Below are positions 25,399 through 36,900 of a DNA stretch of 64,000 bases, in pieces. The notes beneath the pieces were generated by a model, which was not told the DNA's origin, did no database searches, and worked only from the letters and a program-made list of their open reading frames with translations. Position 1 is the stretch's first letter; each line of letters opens with the position of its first letter. This DNA is from Microbacterium kyungheense (GTDB taxonomy: Bacteria > Actinomycetota > Actinomycetes > Actinomycetales > Microbacteriaceae), in NCBI RefSeq assembly GCF_006783905.1, contig NZ_VFPE01000004.1, positions 186,001 through 250,000 on the forward strand. The letters are read 5' to 3'. Made by a program: the position numbers and the translations under genes.

Positions 25399-27528
25399 GT
25401 GACGAACGAAAGCCGCGAGCAGTCGGTCGATGAGGCGCCGATGGCCAAGCGCCTCATCCTGGGGGATCCGCTCGCCTCCACGGACTCCGACGAGCACCTG
25501 CTCCCGAAGAAACTGGCGCTGCCGATCTTCGCGTCCGACGCGCTGTCGTCGGTCGCCTACGCGCCGCAGGAGCTGCTGCTCATCCTCATGACGGGTGGCC
25601 TGGCGTTCCTCGCCTTCGCGCCGTGGATCGCGGCCGCCGTCGTCGTGCTGCTCGTCGTCGTGGTGATCAGCTACCGTCAGCTCATCAAGGCCTACCCCTC
25701 GGGCGGCGGCGACTACGAGGTCGCCCGCAAGAACCTCGGCGAGATCCCCGGGGTGATCGTGGCCTCGGCCCTGCTCGTGGACTACGTCCTCACGGTGGCG
25801 GTGTCGGTCGCGTCGGGCGTCGACAACATCATCTCGGCGCTCCCGGGCCTCAACCCGTGGCGCGTGGAGCTGGCGGTCGGGTTCGTCATCCTCATCGTCG
25901 TGATCAACCTGCGCGGCGTGCGGGAGGCATCCCGCGCGTTCGCGATCCCGACCTACGTCTTCATCGGGTCGGTGGGCGTCATGATCGTCGTCGGCCTCAT
26001 CGAGATCGCGACGGGCAACGCCCCCGTCGCCTCGAGCGCCCAGTACGCGGTCGAGACGCAGGACATCACGCAAGCGGCCGTCATCCTGCTCGTGCTGCGC
26101 GCGTTCTCCAGCGGCTGTTCGGCCCTGACGGGCGTCGAGGCGGTCTCGAACGGCGTACAGGCGTTCCGCCGCCCCAAGGTCAAGAACGCGCAGACGACGC
26201 TCGCCATGATGGGTGGCATCGCGATCCTGCTGTTCACCGGCCTGACCGCGATCGCCCTCGTGTCGGGCGTCCACTACGCCGAGAACCCCTGCGACCTCAT
26301 CGGCTTCGACTGCTCCAACCCGCAGCCGAGCCTCATGGCGCAGGTCTCGTCGGCCGTGTTCGGCATGAACTCGATCCCGTTCTTCATCATCCAGGCGGCG
26401 ACGGCGGTCGTGCTGCTGCTGGCGGCGAACACGGCGTTCAACGGCTTCCCGCTGCTCGGGTCGGTGCTCGCCCGCGACGGCTACGCGCCGAAGGCCCTCA
26501 ACACCCGCGGCGACCGTCTCGTGTACTCGAACGGCATGATCATCCTCGGCCTCATCGCCATCGGGGTGCTGATCGTCTACCAGGCCAACCTCACGAACCT
26601 GATCCAGCTGTACATCATCGGCGTCTTCGTGTCGTTCACGATCGGCCAGATCGGCATGATCCGGCACTGGACGCGCGGCATCCGCGAGATCGGCCGGCTG
26701 CCCACGGACCAGCGCAGCTCGCAGAGCGTGCGCGGCGAGCTGTTCGGCCTGCGCAAGGGCCTGTTCATCAACTCGCTCGGCGCCACCATGACGGCGTCGG
26801 TGCTCGTGATCGTGACGATCACGAAGTTCACGCACGGCGCGTGGCTCGTGTTCCTCGCGATCCCCATCCTGTCGTTCCTCATGGTGGGCGTGCACCGGTA
26901 CTACCGCGACGTCGAGCATGAGATCGAGATGGACGACCAGACGCACTTCGGCTCGTCGGGCGACGTGGCGATCATCCTCGTCAACAAGCTGCAGAAGCCG
27001 GTGGTCAAGGCCGTCGACTACGCCCTCGCCGCCAAGCACGACAAGACCTTCGCGGTGCATATCGCCGTCTCGAAGGACGACACCGAGGCGATCGAGGCGG
27101 AATGGCGCCGCCACCGCATGCCGATCCCGCTCAAGATCATCGAGTCGCCGTACCGGACCTACGCGGGGCCCATCGCCGAGTGGGTGCGCAAGTACCGTGA
27201 GGAGCACGGCTCGTCGGTGGTCACCGTCTACCTGCCGCAGTACATCGTCGGCCACTGGTGGGAGGGGCTGCTGCACAACCGTCGCGCCCGCCGCATCGCG
27301 CAGCAGCTGATGCTGGTGCACGGCGTCTCGATCACGCTCGTGCCCTGGCTGCTCGACTCGTCCGAGCTCATCTACGGACGCCGCTCCCGCGTGCTGCCCG
27401 GCGACGAGCGCGCCGGCCGCGCCGGTCAGCACGCCGTGCCGGCCGTCGAACGACGGGGCCGACGCGTCGTGCGCCCTGCCGGTCCTCCGGCGCCCAGCGA
27501 GAGCGCCGAGGTCTCGCGCCAGGGCTGA
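25399..27528 (+). CDS. kimA: KimA-type potassium importer (APC superfamily)
   Basis: 709 residues from the GTG at 25399, eight bases after TAATAT, so the mRNA is probably leaderless. Twelve membrane helices occupy about 40-480; hallmarks are LPIFASDALSSVAYAPQELL, YRQLIKAYPSGGGDYEVA, SGCSALTGVEAVSNGV and FNGFPLLGSVLARDGYAPK. A cytoplasmic alpha/beta (universal-stress-like) domain follows (about 520-650), as in Bacillus KimA, a high-affinity K+/H+ symporter regulated by c-di-AMP. The C-terminal 40 residues are Arg/Pro-rich. Assignment to KimA rather than an amino-acid permease rests on the early SDALSSVAYA motif, the cytoplasmic domain and the motif shared with kdp. Confidence 0.82.
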   Translation: MTNESREQSVDEAPMAKRLILGDPLASTDSDEHLLPKKLALPIFASDALSSVAYAPQELLLILMTGGLAFLAFAPWIAAAVVVLLVVVVISYRQLIKAYPSGGGDYEVARKNLGEIPGVIVASALLVDYVLTVAVSVASGVDNIISALPGLNPWRVELAVGFVILIVVINLRGVREASRAFAIPTYVFIGSVGVMIVVGLIEIATGNAPVASSAQYAVETQDITQAAVILLVLRAFSSGCSALTGVEAVSNGVQAFRRPKVKNAQTTLAMMGGIAILLFTGLTAIALVSGVHYAENPCDLIGFDCSNPQPSLMAQVSSAVFGMNSIPFFIIQAATAVVLLLAANTAFNGFPLLGSVLARDGYAPKALNTRGDRLVYSNGMIILGLIAIGVLIVYQANLTNLIQLYIIGVFVSFTIGQIGMIRHWTRGIREIGRLPTDQRSSQSVRGELFGLRKGLFINSLGATMTASVLVIVTITKFTHGAWLVFLAIPILSFLMVGVHRYYRDVEHEIEMDDQTHFGSSGDVAIILVNKLQKPVVKAVDYALAAKHDKTFAVHIAVSKDDTEAIEAEWRRHRMPIPLKIIESPYRTYAGPIAEWVRKYREEHGSSVVTVYLPQYIVGHWWEGLLHNRRARRIAQQLMLVHGVSITLVPWLLDSSELIYGRRSRVLPGDERAGRAGQHAVPAVERRGRRVVRPAGPPAPSESAEVSRQG

Positions 27529-27543
27529 CCCGCCTTCGGCGTC

Positions 27544-27590
27544 GAGGGATGCCGGCGGGGAGGGATGCCGGCGGTGGAGGGATGCCGCGG
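27544..27590. repeat. Three imperfect tandem repeats of GAGGGATGCCGGCGG
   Basis: Copies start at 27544, 27560 and 27577; the third is shortened. They lie after kimA. Confidence 0.8.
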
Positions 27591-27620
27591 CCGACGGCCG
27601 ACCCAGGGCGGCGGCATCCC
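27579..27620 (+). terminator. GGGATGCCG/CGGCATCCC hairpin after kimA
   Basis: 9-base perfect arms (27579-27587, 27612-27620). The left arm is the third tandem copy. It ends just before the sufS promoter. Confidence 0.5.
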
Positions 27621-27632
27621 GCGTAGCCTTAA

Positions 27633-29386
<1,754 letters not shown>

Positions 29387-29445
29387 GCCCGCGCACGGCC
29401 CCGTCGCCCGTCAGCGTCGCGTGAGCATGGGCGCGCGGGGCGTTC

Positions 29446-29459
29446 GGATTCCGTGAGGA
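29446..29459 (+). promoter_or_regulatory. Motif shared with kimA upstream region
   Basis: GGATTCCGTGAGGA, identical to the half-site of the kimA inverted repeat, 40 bases before the first kdp-linked start codon. A degenerate second arm (GCGTCC at 29471-29476) occupies about the same relative position as in kimA. Confidence 0.6.
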
Positions 29460-29498
29460 CGTGAGCTGCGGCGTCCGCGCGACGGTTGCATCGGATCC

Positions 29499-29582
29499 GT
29501 GCTCGATGTCATCTACCTCGCCCTGACACTCGCCCTGTTCGCGCTCGTCGGGCTGATCGCGAAGGGGGCGGAGAAGCTGTGA
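29499..29582 (+). CDS. 27-residue membrane micropeptide ahead of kdpF
   Basis: GTG start; the product is one hydrophobic helix, [20 protein letters not shown] followed by AKGAEKL. The stop overlaps the kdpF start (GTG at 29579), so it is translationally coupled to the Kdp operon. Short ORFs of the same layout (D-V-I-Y start, single helix, charged G-x-E/D-K/R-L end) occur before kdpF in other bacteria in my recollection, but I cannot verify this here. It is likely a small membrane protein of the Kdp complex or a leader peptide. No ribosome site is evident; the mRNA could be nearly leaderless. Confidence 0.65.
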   Translation: MLDVIYLALTLALFALVGLIAKGAEKL

Positions 29583-29668
29583 CGGTTCTCTCGCTGCTCG
29601 CCGCCGCGCTCGGCCTCGCCGCTGTCGTCTACCTCGTGATGGCGCTCGTGAAGCCGGAGAAGTTCTGA
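29579..29668 (+). CDS. kdpF: K+-transporting ATPase subunit KdpF
   Basis: 29 residues: a single helix beginning [20 protein letters not shown] and ending in ALVKPEKF, the standard KdpF pattern (short N-terminus, helix, KPE[KR]F end). KdpF stabilises the KdpFABC complex. It is encoded with GTG start overlapping the micropeptide stop, and its own stop overlaps the kdpA start (TGATG at 29666-29670). Confidence 0.93.
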   Translation: MTVLSLLAAALGLAAVVYLVMALVKPEKF

Positions 29669-31350
29669 TGGATGCCGCGGCCGTGACCACCGGCATCCTT
29701 CAGATCCTCACCGTCCTGCTGATCCTCGCGGTGCTGTACCGGCCGCTCGGGGACTGGATCGCCCGGGTCTTCACGTCCGAGAAGGACTGGCGCGTCGAAC
29801 GCGGCATGTACCGCCTCGTCGGCGTGGACCCCCGCTCGCAGCAGACCTGGCAGGCGTACGCGCGCGGCGTGCTCGTCTTCTCGCTCATGGGCGTGCTGTT
29901 CGTCTACGCGCTGCAGCGGTTCCAGGCCGTGCTCCCGTACTCCCTGGGGCTTCCGGCGGTTCCCGAGGGGCTGGCCTTCAACACGGCGGCCTCGTTCGTC
30001 GCCAACACGAACTGGCAGTCGTACTCGCCCGAGGTGACGATGGGCTACACCGTCCAGCTCGCGGGCCTGGCCGTGCAGAACTTCGTCTCGGCCGCCGTCG
30101 GCATCGCCGTGGCCGTCGCGCTCGTGCGCGGCTTCACGCGGCGGGGCGCCTCGACCATCGGCAACTTCTGGGTCGATCTGACACGAGGGCTCACGCGCCT
30201 GCTGCTGCCGCTGGCCCTCGTCGCGGCGGTGGCGCTGATCGCCGCGGGCGTCGTGCAGAACTTCACCGGGTTCGTCGACGTCGGCACGATCGCGGGCGGC
30301 ACCCAGTCGATCCCGGGGGGCCCGGTCGCGAGCCAGGAGGCGATCAAGGAGCTCGGCACGAACGGCGGCGGGTTCTTCAACGCCAACTCGGCGCACCCGT
30401 TCGAGAACCCCACGCCCTGGTCGAACGTGTTCGAGATCCTCCTGATCCTCGCGATCCCGGTCGCGCTGCCGCGGGCCTTCGGCCGCATGGTCGGCGACGA
30501 TCGCCAGGGCTATGCGATCCTCGCCGTGATGGGCTCCATCGCGATCGTGTCGATCACCGCCGTCACGTGGCTGGAGTCGCTGGGGCTCGGCACGGCGCCG
30601 CAGCTGGCCGGCTCGGCCATGGAGGGCAAAGAGGCCCGGTTCGGCATCTTCGGCTCGACGCTGTTCGCCGGCGCCACGACGCTCACGAGCACGGGCGCGG
30701 TGAACTCGATGCACGACTCGTACACGGCGCTGGGCGGCATGATCCCGATGGTCAACATGATGCTCGGCGAGATCGCGCCCGGCGGCGTCGGATCGGGCCT
30801 GTACGGCATGCTCGTGCTCGCGATCATCGCCGTGTTCGTCGGTGGACTCCTCGTCGGACGCACACCCGAGTACCTGGGCAAGAAGATCGGACCGACGCAG
30901 ATCAAGCTCGCGAGCCTGTACATCCTCGTCACGCCCACGCTGGTGCTCGTGGGAACCGCGCTGAGCTTCGCCATCCCGCCCATCCGGTCCGACATGGAGT
31001 CGACGTCGATCTGGAATCCCGGTGTGCACGGCCTGAGCGAGGTGCTCTACGCCTTCACCTCGGCGGCCAACAACAACGGCTCCGCGTTCGCGGGACTCAC
31101 CGCGAACACCCCCTGGCTCAACACGGCGCTCGGCGTCGCGATGCTGCTCGGCCGCTTCATCCCGATCGTGCTCGTGCTGGCCCTCGCCGGCTCGCTGGCC
31201 GCACAGGACTCCGTGCCGTCGACCGCCGGCACGCTGCCCACGCACCGACCGCAGTTCGTCGGCCTGCTCGCCGTCGTCGCCGTGGTCATCACCGCCCTCA
31301 CCTACTTCCCCGTTCTCACGCTGGGTCCCCTGGCGGAAGGTCTCGTCTGA
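29668..31350 (+). CDS. kdpA: K+-transporting ATPase channel subunit KdpA
   Basis: 560 residues, full length. It belongs to the superfamily of K+ transporters with four M1-P-M2 repeats. Selectivity-loop sequences include [30 protein letters not shown] (core [11 protein letters not shown]), [19 protein letters not shown] and [13 protein letters not shown]. It forms the K+-selective pore of the high-affinity Kdp pump. KdpB follows with one intervening base. Confidence 0.97.
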   Translation: MDAAAVTTGILQILTVLLILAVLYRPLGDWIARVFTSEKDWRVERGMYRLVGVDPRSQQTWQAYARGVLVFSLMGVLFVYALQRFQAVLPYSLGLPAVPEGLAFNTAASFVANTNWQSYSPEVTMGYTVQLAGLAVQNFVSAAVGIAVAVALVRGFTRRGASTIGNFWVDLTRGLTRLLLPLALVAAVALIAAGVVQNFTGFVDVGTIAGGTQSIPGGPVASQEAIKELGTNGGGFFNANSAHPFENPTPWSNVFEILLILAIPVALPRAFGRMVGDDRQGYAILAVMGSIAIVSITAVTWLESLGLGTAPQLAGSAMEGKEARFGIFGSTLFAGATTLTSTGAVNSMHDSYTALGGMIPMVNMMLGEIAPGGVGSGLYGMLVLAIIAVFVGGLLVGRTPEYLGKKIGPTQIKLASLYILVTPTLVLVGTALSFAIPPIRSDMESTSIWNPGVHGLSEVLYAFTSAANNNGSAFAGLTANTPWLNTALGVAMLLGRFIPIVLVLALAGSLAAQDSVPSTAGTLPTHRPQFVGLLAVVAVVITALTYFPVLTLGPLAEGLV

Positions 31351-31351
31351 A

Positions 31352-33559
31352 ATGTCCACTGTCACATCACGCCCGGTCCCTGAGCCCGTCGAAGGGCGCT
31401 CAACGACCGAGGAGGACGCCCGCCCCGTCGCAGGCAGCGTTCCCCCGAAGGCCCCGAGATCGCCCCGCGCCTTCAGCGCCGCGCAGCTGTGGGCGGCGCT
31501 CCCCGGAGCGCTGCGCAAGCTCGACCCGGCCGCGCTGTGGCGCAACCCCGTCATGTTCCTGGTGTGGGTGGGCGCGGCGCTCACCACCGTCATCGCGATC
31601 GCCGAGCCGTTCCTCGGCGGCCCCGAGGCCTCCGGCGGCACCGCCGTGCCGTTCGGATTCACGTGGGGCATCGCGATCTGGCTGTGGCTGACGGTCCTCT
31701 TCGCGAACCTCGCCGAGTCGGTCGCCGAAGGCCGCGGAAAGGCCCAGGCGGCGACGCTGCGCAAGACCCGGACCTCGACGACGGCCCGCCGCGTCACCGC
31801 CTACGACCGGGATCGGGATGCCGCGGCCGAGCACGCCGAGACCGTCGACGTCGCCTCCGCCGACCTGAAGCTCGGCGACGTCGTCGTCGTCACGGCGGGC
31901 GAGCTGATCCCCGGCGACGGCGACATCGTGAACGGCATCGCGACCGTCGACGAGTCGGCCATCACCGGTGAGTCCGCCCCCGTCGTACGGGAGTCCGGCG
32001 GCGACCGCTCCGCGGTCACCGGCGGCACGCGCGTGCTGTCGGACCGCATAGTGGTGCGCATCACCTCGAAGCCCGGCGAGACCTTCGTCGACCGGATGAT
32101 CGCGCTCGTCGAGGGAGCGAGCCGGCAGAAGACTCCGAACGAGATCGCGCTCGGCATCCTGCTGGCGAGCCTGTCGATCGTGTTCGTCGTGGTCGTGCTG
32201 ACACTCAACCCCATCGCGTCGTACGCAGCGGCCACGGTGAGCATCCCCGTGCTCGTGGCGCTGCTGGTGTGCCTCATCCCGACGACGATCGGCGCCCTGC
32301 TGTCGGCGATCGGCATCGCCGGCATGGACCGCCTCGTGCAGCGCAACGTGCTGGCGATGTCGGGGCGCGCGGTCGAGGCCGCGGGCGACGTGACCACGCT
32401 GCTCCTCGACAAGACCGGCACCATCACGTACGGCAACCGGCGCGCGTCCGACTTCGTGACCATGCCCGGTGTCGACGACGCCGAACTGGCTCACGCGGCG
32501 GCGCTCTCATCGCTCGCCGACCCCACGCCCGAGGGTGTGTCGGTCGTGGAGCTGGCCGCCGTGCGCGGCATCCGGGTCGACGCGCCCCAGGGGTCGGCGG
32601 TCGTCCCGTTCACCGCGCAGACCCGCATGAGCGGCGTCGACCTCGCGGACGGCACCCAGGTGCGCAAGGGCGCGGGGTCGGCCGTGCTGGCCTGGCTGGA
32701 GGCATCCGGCTCCCCCGTCCCGACCTCGACGCGCGCGCTGCTGACGAGCGAGACCGACGCCATCGCGCAGTCCGGCGGCACCCCGCTGGTGGTCGCGACC
32801 CTCGCCGCCGACGGTGCCGGCGCCGTCCTCGGCGTCGTGCACCTCAAGGACATCGTGAAGGACGGCCTGCGCGAGCGGTTCGACGAGCTGCGCGCGATGG
32901 GCATCCGCACCGTCATGATCACCGGCGACAACCCGCTCACGGCCGCCGCGATCGCGAAGGAGGCGGGAGTCGACGAATACCTCGCCGAAGCCACGCCCGA
33001 AGACAAGCTGGCGCTCATCAGACGCGAGCAGCACGGCGGCAACCTCGTCGCGATGACCGGCGACGGCACCAACGACGCCCCCGCGCTCGCGCAGGCCGAC
33101 GTCGGCGTGGCGATGAACACGGGCACGTCGGCGGCGAAAGAGGCGGGCAACATGGTCGACCTCGACTCGGACCCGACGAAGCTCATCGACATCGTCCGCA
33201 TCGGCAAGCAGCTGCTCATCACGCGCGGCGCGCTCACGACGTTCTCGCTCGCGAACGACATCGCCAAGTACTTCGCGATCATCCCGGCGATGTTCATGGG
33301 TGTCTTCCCGGGCCTCGCGGCGCTGAACGTCATGCAGCTCAGCTCGCCGGCATCCGCGGTCACCAGCGCGATCATCTTCAACGCGATCATCATCGTGGCG
33401 CTCATCCCGCTGTCGCTGCGAGGCGTCAAGTACCGCCCGGCGAGCGCGTCGCAGATCCTCAGCCGCAACCTGCTCGTCTACGGACTGGGCGGTGTGATCG
33501 CGCCGTTCATCGGCATCAAGCTCATCGACCTCGTCGTGAGCCTCATCCCGGGCTTCTGA
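31352..33559 (+). CDS. kdpB: K+-transporting ATPase P-type subunit KdpB
   Basis: 735 residues. Phosphorylated D353 in [13 protein letters not shown]; actuator TGES at 205-208, whose serine is the inhibitory phosphorylation site in E. coli; nucleotide-domain KGAGSAV; and [10 protein letters not shown] and [18 protein letters not shown]. Membrane helices are at about 65-90, 105-122, 265-325 and three at the C-terminus. The first 40 residues are variable and contain [10 protein letters not shown], encoded by a dispersed repeat element (31373-31400), so this extension is not part of the conserved enzyme. KdpB hydrolyses ATP to drive K+ uptake through KdpA. Confidence 0.97.
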   Translation: MSTVTSRPVPEPVEGRSTTEEDARPVAGSVPPKAPRSPRAFSAAQLWAALPGALRKLDPAALWRNPVMFLVWVGAALTTVIAIAEPFLGGPEASGGTAVPFGFTWGIAIWLWLTVLFANLAESVAEGRGKAQAATLRKTRTSTTARRVTAYDRDRDAAAEHAETVDVASADLKLGDVVVVTAGELIPGDGDIVNGIATVDESAITGESAPVVRESGGDRSAVTGGTRVLSDRIVVRITSKPGETFVDRMIALVEGASRQKTPNEIALGILLASLSIVFVVVVLTLNPIASYAAATVSIPVLVALLVCLIPTTIGALLSAIGIAGMDRLVQRNVLAMSGRAVEAAGDVTTLLLDKTGTITYGNRRASDFVTMPGVDDAELAHAAALSSLADPTPEGVSVVELAAVRGIRVDAPQGSAVVPFTAQTRMSGVDLADGTQVRKGAGSAVLAWLEASGSPVPTSTRALLTSETDAIAQSGGTPLVVATLAADGAGAVLGVVHLKDIVKDGLRERFDELRAMGIRTVMITGDNPLTAAAIAKEAGVDEYLAEATPEDKLALIRREQHGGNLVAMTGDGTNDAPALAQADVGVAMNTGTSAAKEAGNMVDLDSDPTKLIDIVRIGKQLLITRGALTTFSLANDIAKYFAIIPAMFMGVFPGLAALNVMQLSSPASAVTSAIIFNAIIIVALIPLSLRGVKYRPASASQILSRNLLVYGLGGVIAPFIGIKLIDLVVSLIPGF
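31373..31400 (+). repeat. Dispersed GAGCCCGTCGAAGG element inside kdpB
   Basis: The core CTGAGCCCGTCGAAGG matches the short dispersed repeat CTGAGCCTGTCGAAG seen also at 58323-58353 and, in reverse, at 23988-24003 and 24240-24262. Here it is read in frame as PEPVEGR. Confidence 0.65.
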
Positions 33560-33581
33560 GCGACCCCGACAGGAGACAAGA

Positions 33582-34196
33582 ATGTCCACGTCCACCCGCA
33601 CCACCGTCCGCACCGCCGGCGTCGCCCTGCGCGCGATGATCGTCTTCACCCTCGTGCTCGGCGTCGGCTACACGCTGGTCGTCACCGGCATCGGCCAGCT
33701 GGCGCTTCCGTGGCAGGCCAACGGCTCGGCCGTTCACGACAGCGCCGGCGACACCGTCGGCTCGGCCCTCATCGGGCAGTCGTTCGCGGACGCAGAGGGC
33801 AACGCGCTGCCCGACTACTTCCAGCCGCGCCCGTCGGCCGCCGGTGCCGGCTACGACGCGGGCGCCTCCAGCGGATCGAACCTCGGACCCGAGAACCCCG
33901 ACCTCGTGTCGGCGATCGAAGAGCGCCGGGCGGCGATCGCCGAGCGCGAGGGCGTCGACCCGTCGCAGGTGCCCGCCGACGCTGTCACGGCGTCGGGCTC
34001 CGGCCTCGACCCTCACATCAGCCCCGCCTACGCCCTGCTGCAGGTCGCTCGGGTCGCCGAGGCGCGCGGACTCGACGCATCCACGGTGCGGACGCTCGTC
34101 GAGGAGCACATCCAGCAGCGCGACCTCGGCTTCCTCGGCGAGCCCCGGGTGAACGTGCTGAAGCTCAACCTCGCGCTGGACGAGCTCGGCCGATGA
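33582..34196 (+). CDS. kdpC: K+-transporting ATPase subunit KdpC
   Basis: 204 residues. One N-terminal membrane helix (about 15-38) precedes an extracytoplasmic domain with the KdpC blocks GSALIGQSF, DYFQPRPSAA, SSGSNLGPENP, ADAVTASGSGLDPHISPAYA and FLGEPRVNVLKLN. It stabilises the KdpA-KdpB complex and raises its K+ affinity. AGGAG precedes the ATG. It is the last gene of kdpFABC; 178 structured bases separate it from kdpD. Confidence 0.97.
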   Translation: MSTSTRTTVRTAGVALRAMIVFTLVLGVGYTLVVTGIGQLALPWQANGSAVHDSAGDTVGSALIGQSFADAEGNALPDYFQPRPSAAGAGYDAGASSGSNLGPENPDLVSAIEERRAAIAEREGVDPSQVPADAVTASGSGLDPHISPAYALLQVARVAEARGLDASTVRTLVEEHIQQRDLGFLGEPRVNVLKLNLALDELGR

Positions 34197-34228
34197 GAGT
34201 GGTCGACGTCGCGGCATCCCTTCTTCGC

Positions 34229-34345
34229 CGCTCCCCTGTCACGATCGACGCGCCCATCGCACGCATCGTGACAGGCGAGCGGCGGGGGAGCATGCTCCGC
34301 TGTCGCGAATGGCGGCCGTCGGGCACCAGATGTGACAGGCGAGCG
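34229..34345. repeat. kdpC-kdpD spacer with three GTGACAGGCGAGCG elements
   Basis: 34229-34245 and 34265-34281 form a 17-base stem with one mismatch. A third copy of GTGACAGGCGAGCG lies at 34332-34345, and GGAGCATGCTCC (34287-34298) is a perfect palindrome between them. The stem could end kdpFABC transcription. The third copy, 17 bases before the kdpD -10 box, could be a regulator site. Confidence 0.65.
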
Positions 34346-34374
34346 CGGCGACGGCGAGGAACTAAGGTGACCAC

Positions 34375-36900
34375 ATGAAGCGCGGCAGGCTGCGGGTGCT
34401 GCTGGGCGCCGCGCCAGGCGTCGGGAAGACGTACGAGATGCTCGAAGAGGGCCGTCGCCTGGTCGAGGACGGACGCGACGTGGTGATCGCCGTCGTCGAG
34501 ACCCACGGGCGCGCCGCCACCGCCGCCCTCACCGAGGGACTCGCCGTGGTGCCGCGCAGGACCGTCAGCCACCGCGGCGTCGAGCTGACCGACATGGACC
34601 TGGACGCCGTGCTCGAGCGCGCGCCCGAGATCGCGCTCGTCGACGAGCTCGCGCACACCAATGCGCCCGGCATGCGGCACGCCAAGCGCTGGCAGGACGT
34701 GGAGTCGCTGCTCGAGGCGGGCATCGACGTCATCACGACCGTCAACGTCCAGCACATCGAGTCGCTGGGCGGGGTGGTCGAGCAGATCACGGGCGTCGCG
34801 CAGCGCGAGACGGTTCCGGATGCCGTCGTCCGGACCGCCGACCAGGTCGAGGTCGTCGACCTGTCGCCGCAGTCGCTGCGCGACCGCCTGTCCGCAGGGC
34901 TCGTGTACCCGGCCGAGCGGATCGACGCGGCGCTGTCGAACTACTTCCGGCTCGGCAACCTGACGGCTCTGCGCGAGCTCGCCCTGCTGTGGCTGGCCGA
35001 CGAGGTCGACAGCGCCCTGAAGTCGTACCGCGCCGAGCACGGCATCGAGGGCACGTGGCAGGCGCGCGAGCGCGTCGTGGTCGCCCTCACCGGCGGATCC
35101 GAGGGCGAGACGCTGCTGCGCCGCGGTGCGCGCATCGCCGCGCGCTCGGCCGGCGGCGAGCTGCTCGCCGTGCATGTGTCGACGCAGGACGGTCTGCGCT
35201 CGGGCAACCCGAGCGCGCTGGCGGCCCAGCGGGCGCTCGTCGAGTCGCTGGGCGGCACCTACCACCAGGTCGTCGGCGACGACGTTCCCCGGGCGCTCGT
35301 CGAGTTCGCGCGGTCGGCGAACGCGACCCAGCTCGTCATCGGCGTCAGCCGCCGCGGCCGGCTGGCGACCGCGCTCACGGGGCCCGGGATCGGCTCGACG
35401 GTGGTGCGCGAATCGGGCGACATCGACGTGCACATCGTGACGCACTCCGAGGCCGGCGACCGCTTCACGCTGCCGCGCGTGAGCGGCGGTGCGCTGAGCG
35501 TCAAGCGCCGGGTGCTGGGCTTCGTGCTCGCCCTCGTCGGCGGTCCGCTGCTGACGTGGATGCTCGTGTCGCTGCGCAGCGACGAGACGATCACCAGCGA
35601 CGTGCTCGCCTACCAGCTGCTCGTGGTGCTGGTGGCGCTCGTGGGCGGCATCTGGCCGGCGGTGTTCGCCGCCGTGATGTCGGCGTTCACGCTCAACTAC
35701 TTCTTCGTCGCCCCGTACTACACGGTCTCGGTCGCCGACCCGCGCAACGTGTGGGCGCTGATCCTCTACGTGCTCATCGCGGTGCTGGTGAGCTTCGTCG
35801 TCGACCGTGCCGCCCGGGCGGCACGCGCCGCCCGGCGCTCCGAGGCCGAGGCAGAACTGCTGGCGAACGTCGCCGGCAGCGTTCTGCGCGGCGAGTCGGC
35901 CGTGCCCGCGATGGTCAGCCGCACCCGCGAGTCGCTGGGCCTGGCCGGGGTGCGCCTGATTGCTCCCGACGGCGGCGTGATCTCGACGGACGGCGAGCCG
36001 GTGCGCGACGGCCGGCACGAGACCGTCGCGATCGGCCGCACGATCGACGGGAGCCCGCGGGCGACGCTCGAACTGCACGGGCACCCGCTGGATGCCTCCG
36101 AGCGTCGTCTCGTCGACGCCGTGGCCGCCCAGCTCGCGGCTGCCCTGGAGCACACCGATCTCGCGGCGACCGCGCGCACCGCGGGGGTGCTGGCCGAGAC
36201 CGATCAGGTGCGCAGCGCCCTGCTTTCGGCGGTGAGCCACGACCTGCGCCGCCCGCTCGCGGCGGCCGTCGCGGCCGTGGGCGGCCTGCGCGCGGCGGGC
36301 CCGCAGCTGTCTGATGCGGACCGCGCCGAGCTGGTGACGACCGCCGACGAGTCCCTCACGACGCTGTCGGCGCTCGTCACCGACCTGCTCGACGTGAGCC
36401 GGGTCGAGGCGGGAGTTCTCGCCGTCTCGCTCGCCGACGTCGACGGCGCCGGCATCGTGCTGTCGGCCCTCGACGAGCTCGGCGGCGGGCCCGACCGGTT
36501 CGAACTGGCTCTCGACCCCGACCTGCCCCCGCTGCGCGCAGACCCCGTGCTGCTGCAGCGGGTGCTGGTCAACGTCATGGCCAACGCCGCACGCCACTCC
36601 CCTGCCGGCGCGCGCGTCCGGGTGTCGACGAGCCGGCTCGGCCGCACCGCCGAGATCCGCGTGGTCGATCACGGTGCAGGCGTCTCGCCCGAGCGCCGCG
36701 ATGACATGTTCACGCCGTTCCAGCGGCTGGGCGACACCGACAACACCGCGGGGCTCGGGCTGGGACTCGCGTTGTCGAAGGGGTTCACCGAGGGCATGGG
36801 CGGTACGCTCACCCCCGAGGACACGCCTGGAGGAGGGCTCACGATGGTGGTCGCGCTGCCGGTGGCCGAGTCCGCCCCTCCGGGTGGGGCGGTCGCGTGA
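34375..36900 (+). CDS. kdpD: Sensor histidine kinase KdpD
   Basis: 841 residues. The N-terminal KdpD domain has Walker A GAAPGVGKTYEML (11-23) and VDELAHTNAPG. A universal-stress domain occupies about 230-365. Four membrane helices lie at about 378-480. A GAF-like region follows, then the H-box SAVSHDLRRPLAAAV with H622, and the ATPase domain with NVMANAARHSP, DHGAGV and GLGLGLALSKG. It senses K+ limitation and phosphorylates KdpE. The ATG lies six bases after TAAGGT (34363-34368), so kdpD has its own probable leaderless promoter, distinct from kdpFABC. GTGA overlap with kdpE. Confidence 0.97.
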   Translation: MKRGRLRVLLGAAPGVGKTYEMLEEGRRLVEDGRDVVIAVVETHGRAATAALTEGLAVVPRRTVSHRGVELTDMDLDAVLERAPEIALVDELAHTNAPGMRHAKRWQDVESLLEAGIDVITTVNVQHIESLGGVVEQITGVAQRETVPDAVVRTADQVEVVDLSPQSLRDRLSAGLVYPAERIDAALSNYFRLGNLTALRELALLWLADEVDSALKSYRAEHGIEGTWQARERVVVALTGGSEGETLLRRGARIAARSAGGELLAVHVSTQDGLRSGNPSALAAQRALVESLGGTYHQVVGDDVPRALVEFARSANATQLVIGVSRRGRLATALTGPGIGSTVVRESGDIDVHIVTHSEAGDRFTLPRVSGGALSVKRRVLGFVLALVGGPLLTWMLVSLRSDETITSDVLAYQLLVVLVALVGGIWPAVFAAVMSAFTLNYFFVAPYYTVSVADPRNVWALILYVLIAVLVSFVVDRAARAARAARRSEAEAELLANVAGSVLRGESAVPAMVSRTRESLGLAGVRLIAPDGGVISTDGEPVRDGRHETVAIGRTIDGSPRATLELHGHPLDASERRLVDAVAAQLAAALEHTDLAATARTAGVLAETDQVRSALLSAVSHDLRRPLAAAVAAVGGLRAAGPQLSDADRAELVTTADESLTTLSALVTDLLDVSRVEAGVLAVSLADVDGAGIVLSALDELGGGPDRFELALDPDLPPLRADPVLLQRVLVNVMANAARHSPAGARVRVSTSRLGRTAEIRVVDHGAGVSPERRDDMFTPFQRLGDTDNTAGLGLGLALSKGFTEGMGGTLTPEDTPGGGLTMVVALPVAESAPPGGAVA

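Noticed and set aside
27544..27620. A small transposable element made of GAGGGATGCC repeats
   Set aside because: Only short tandem copies plus a hairpin; no terminal inverted repeats or target duplication seen.
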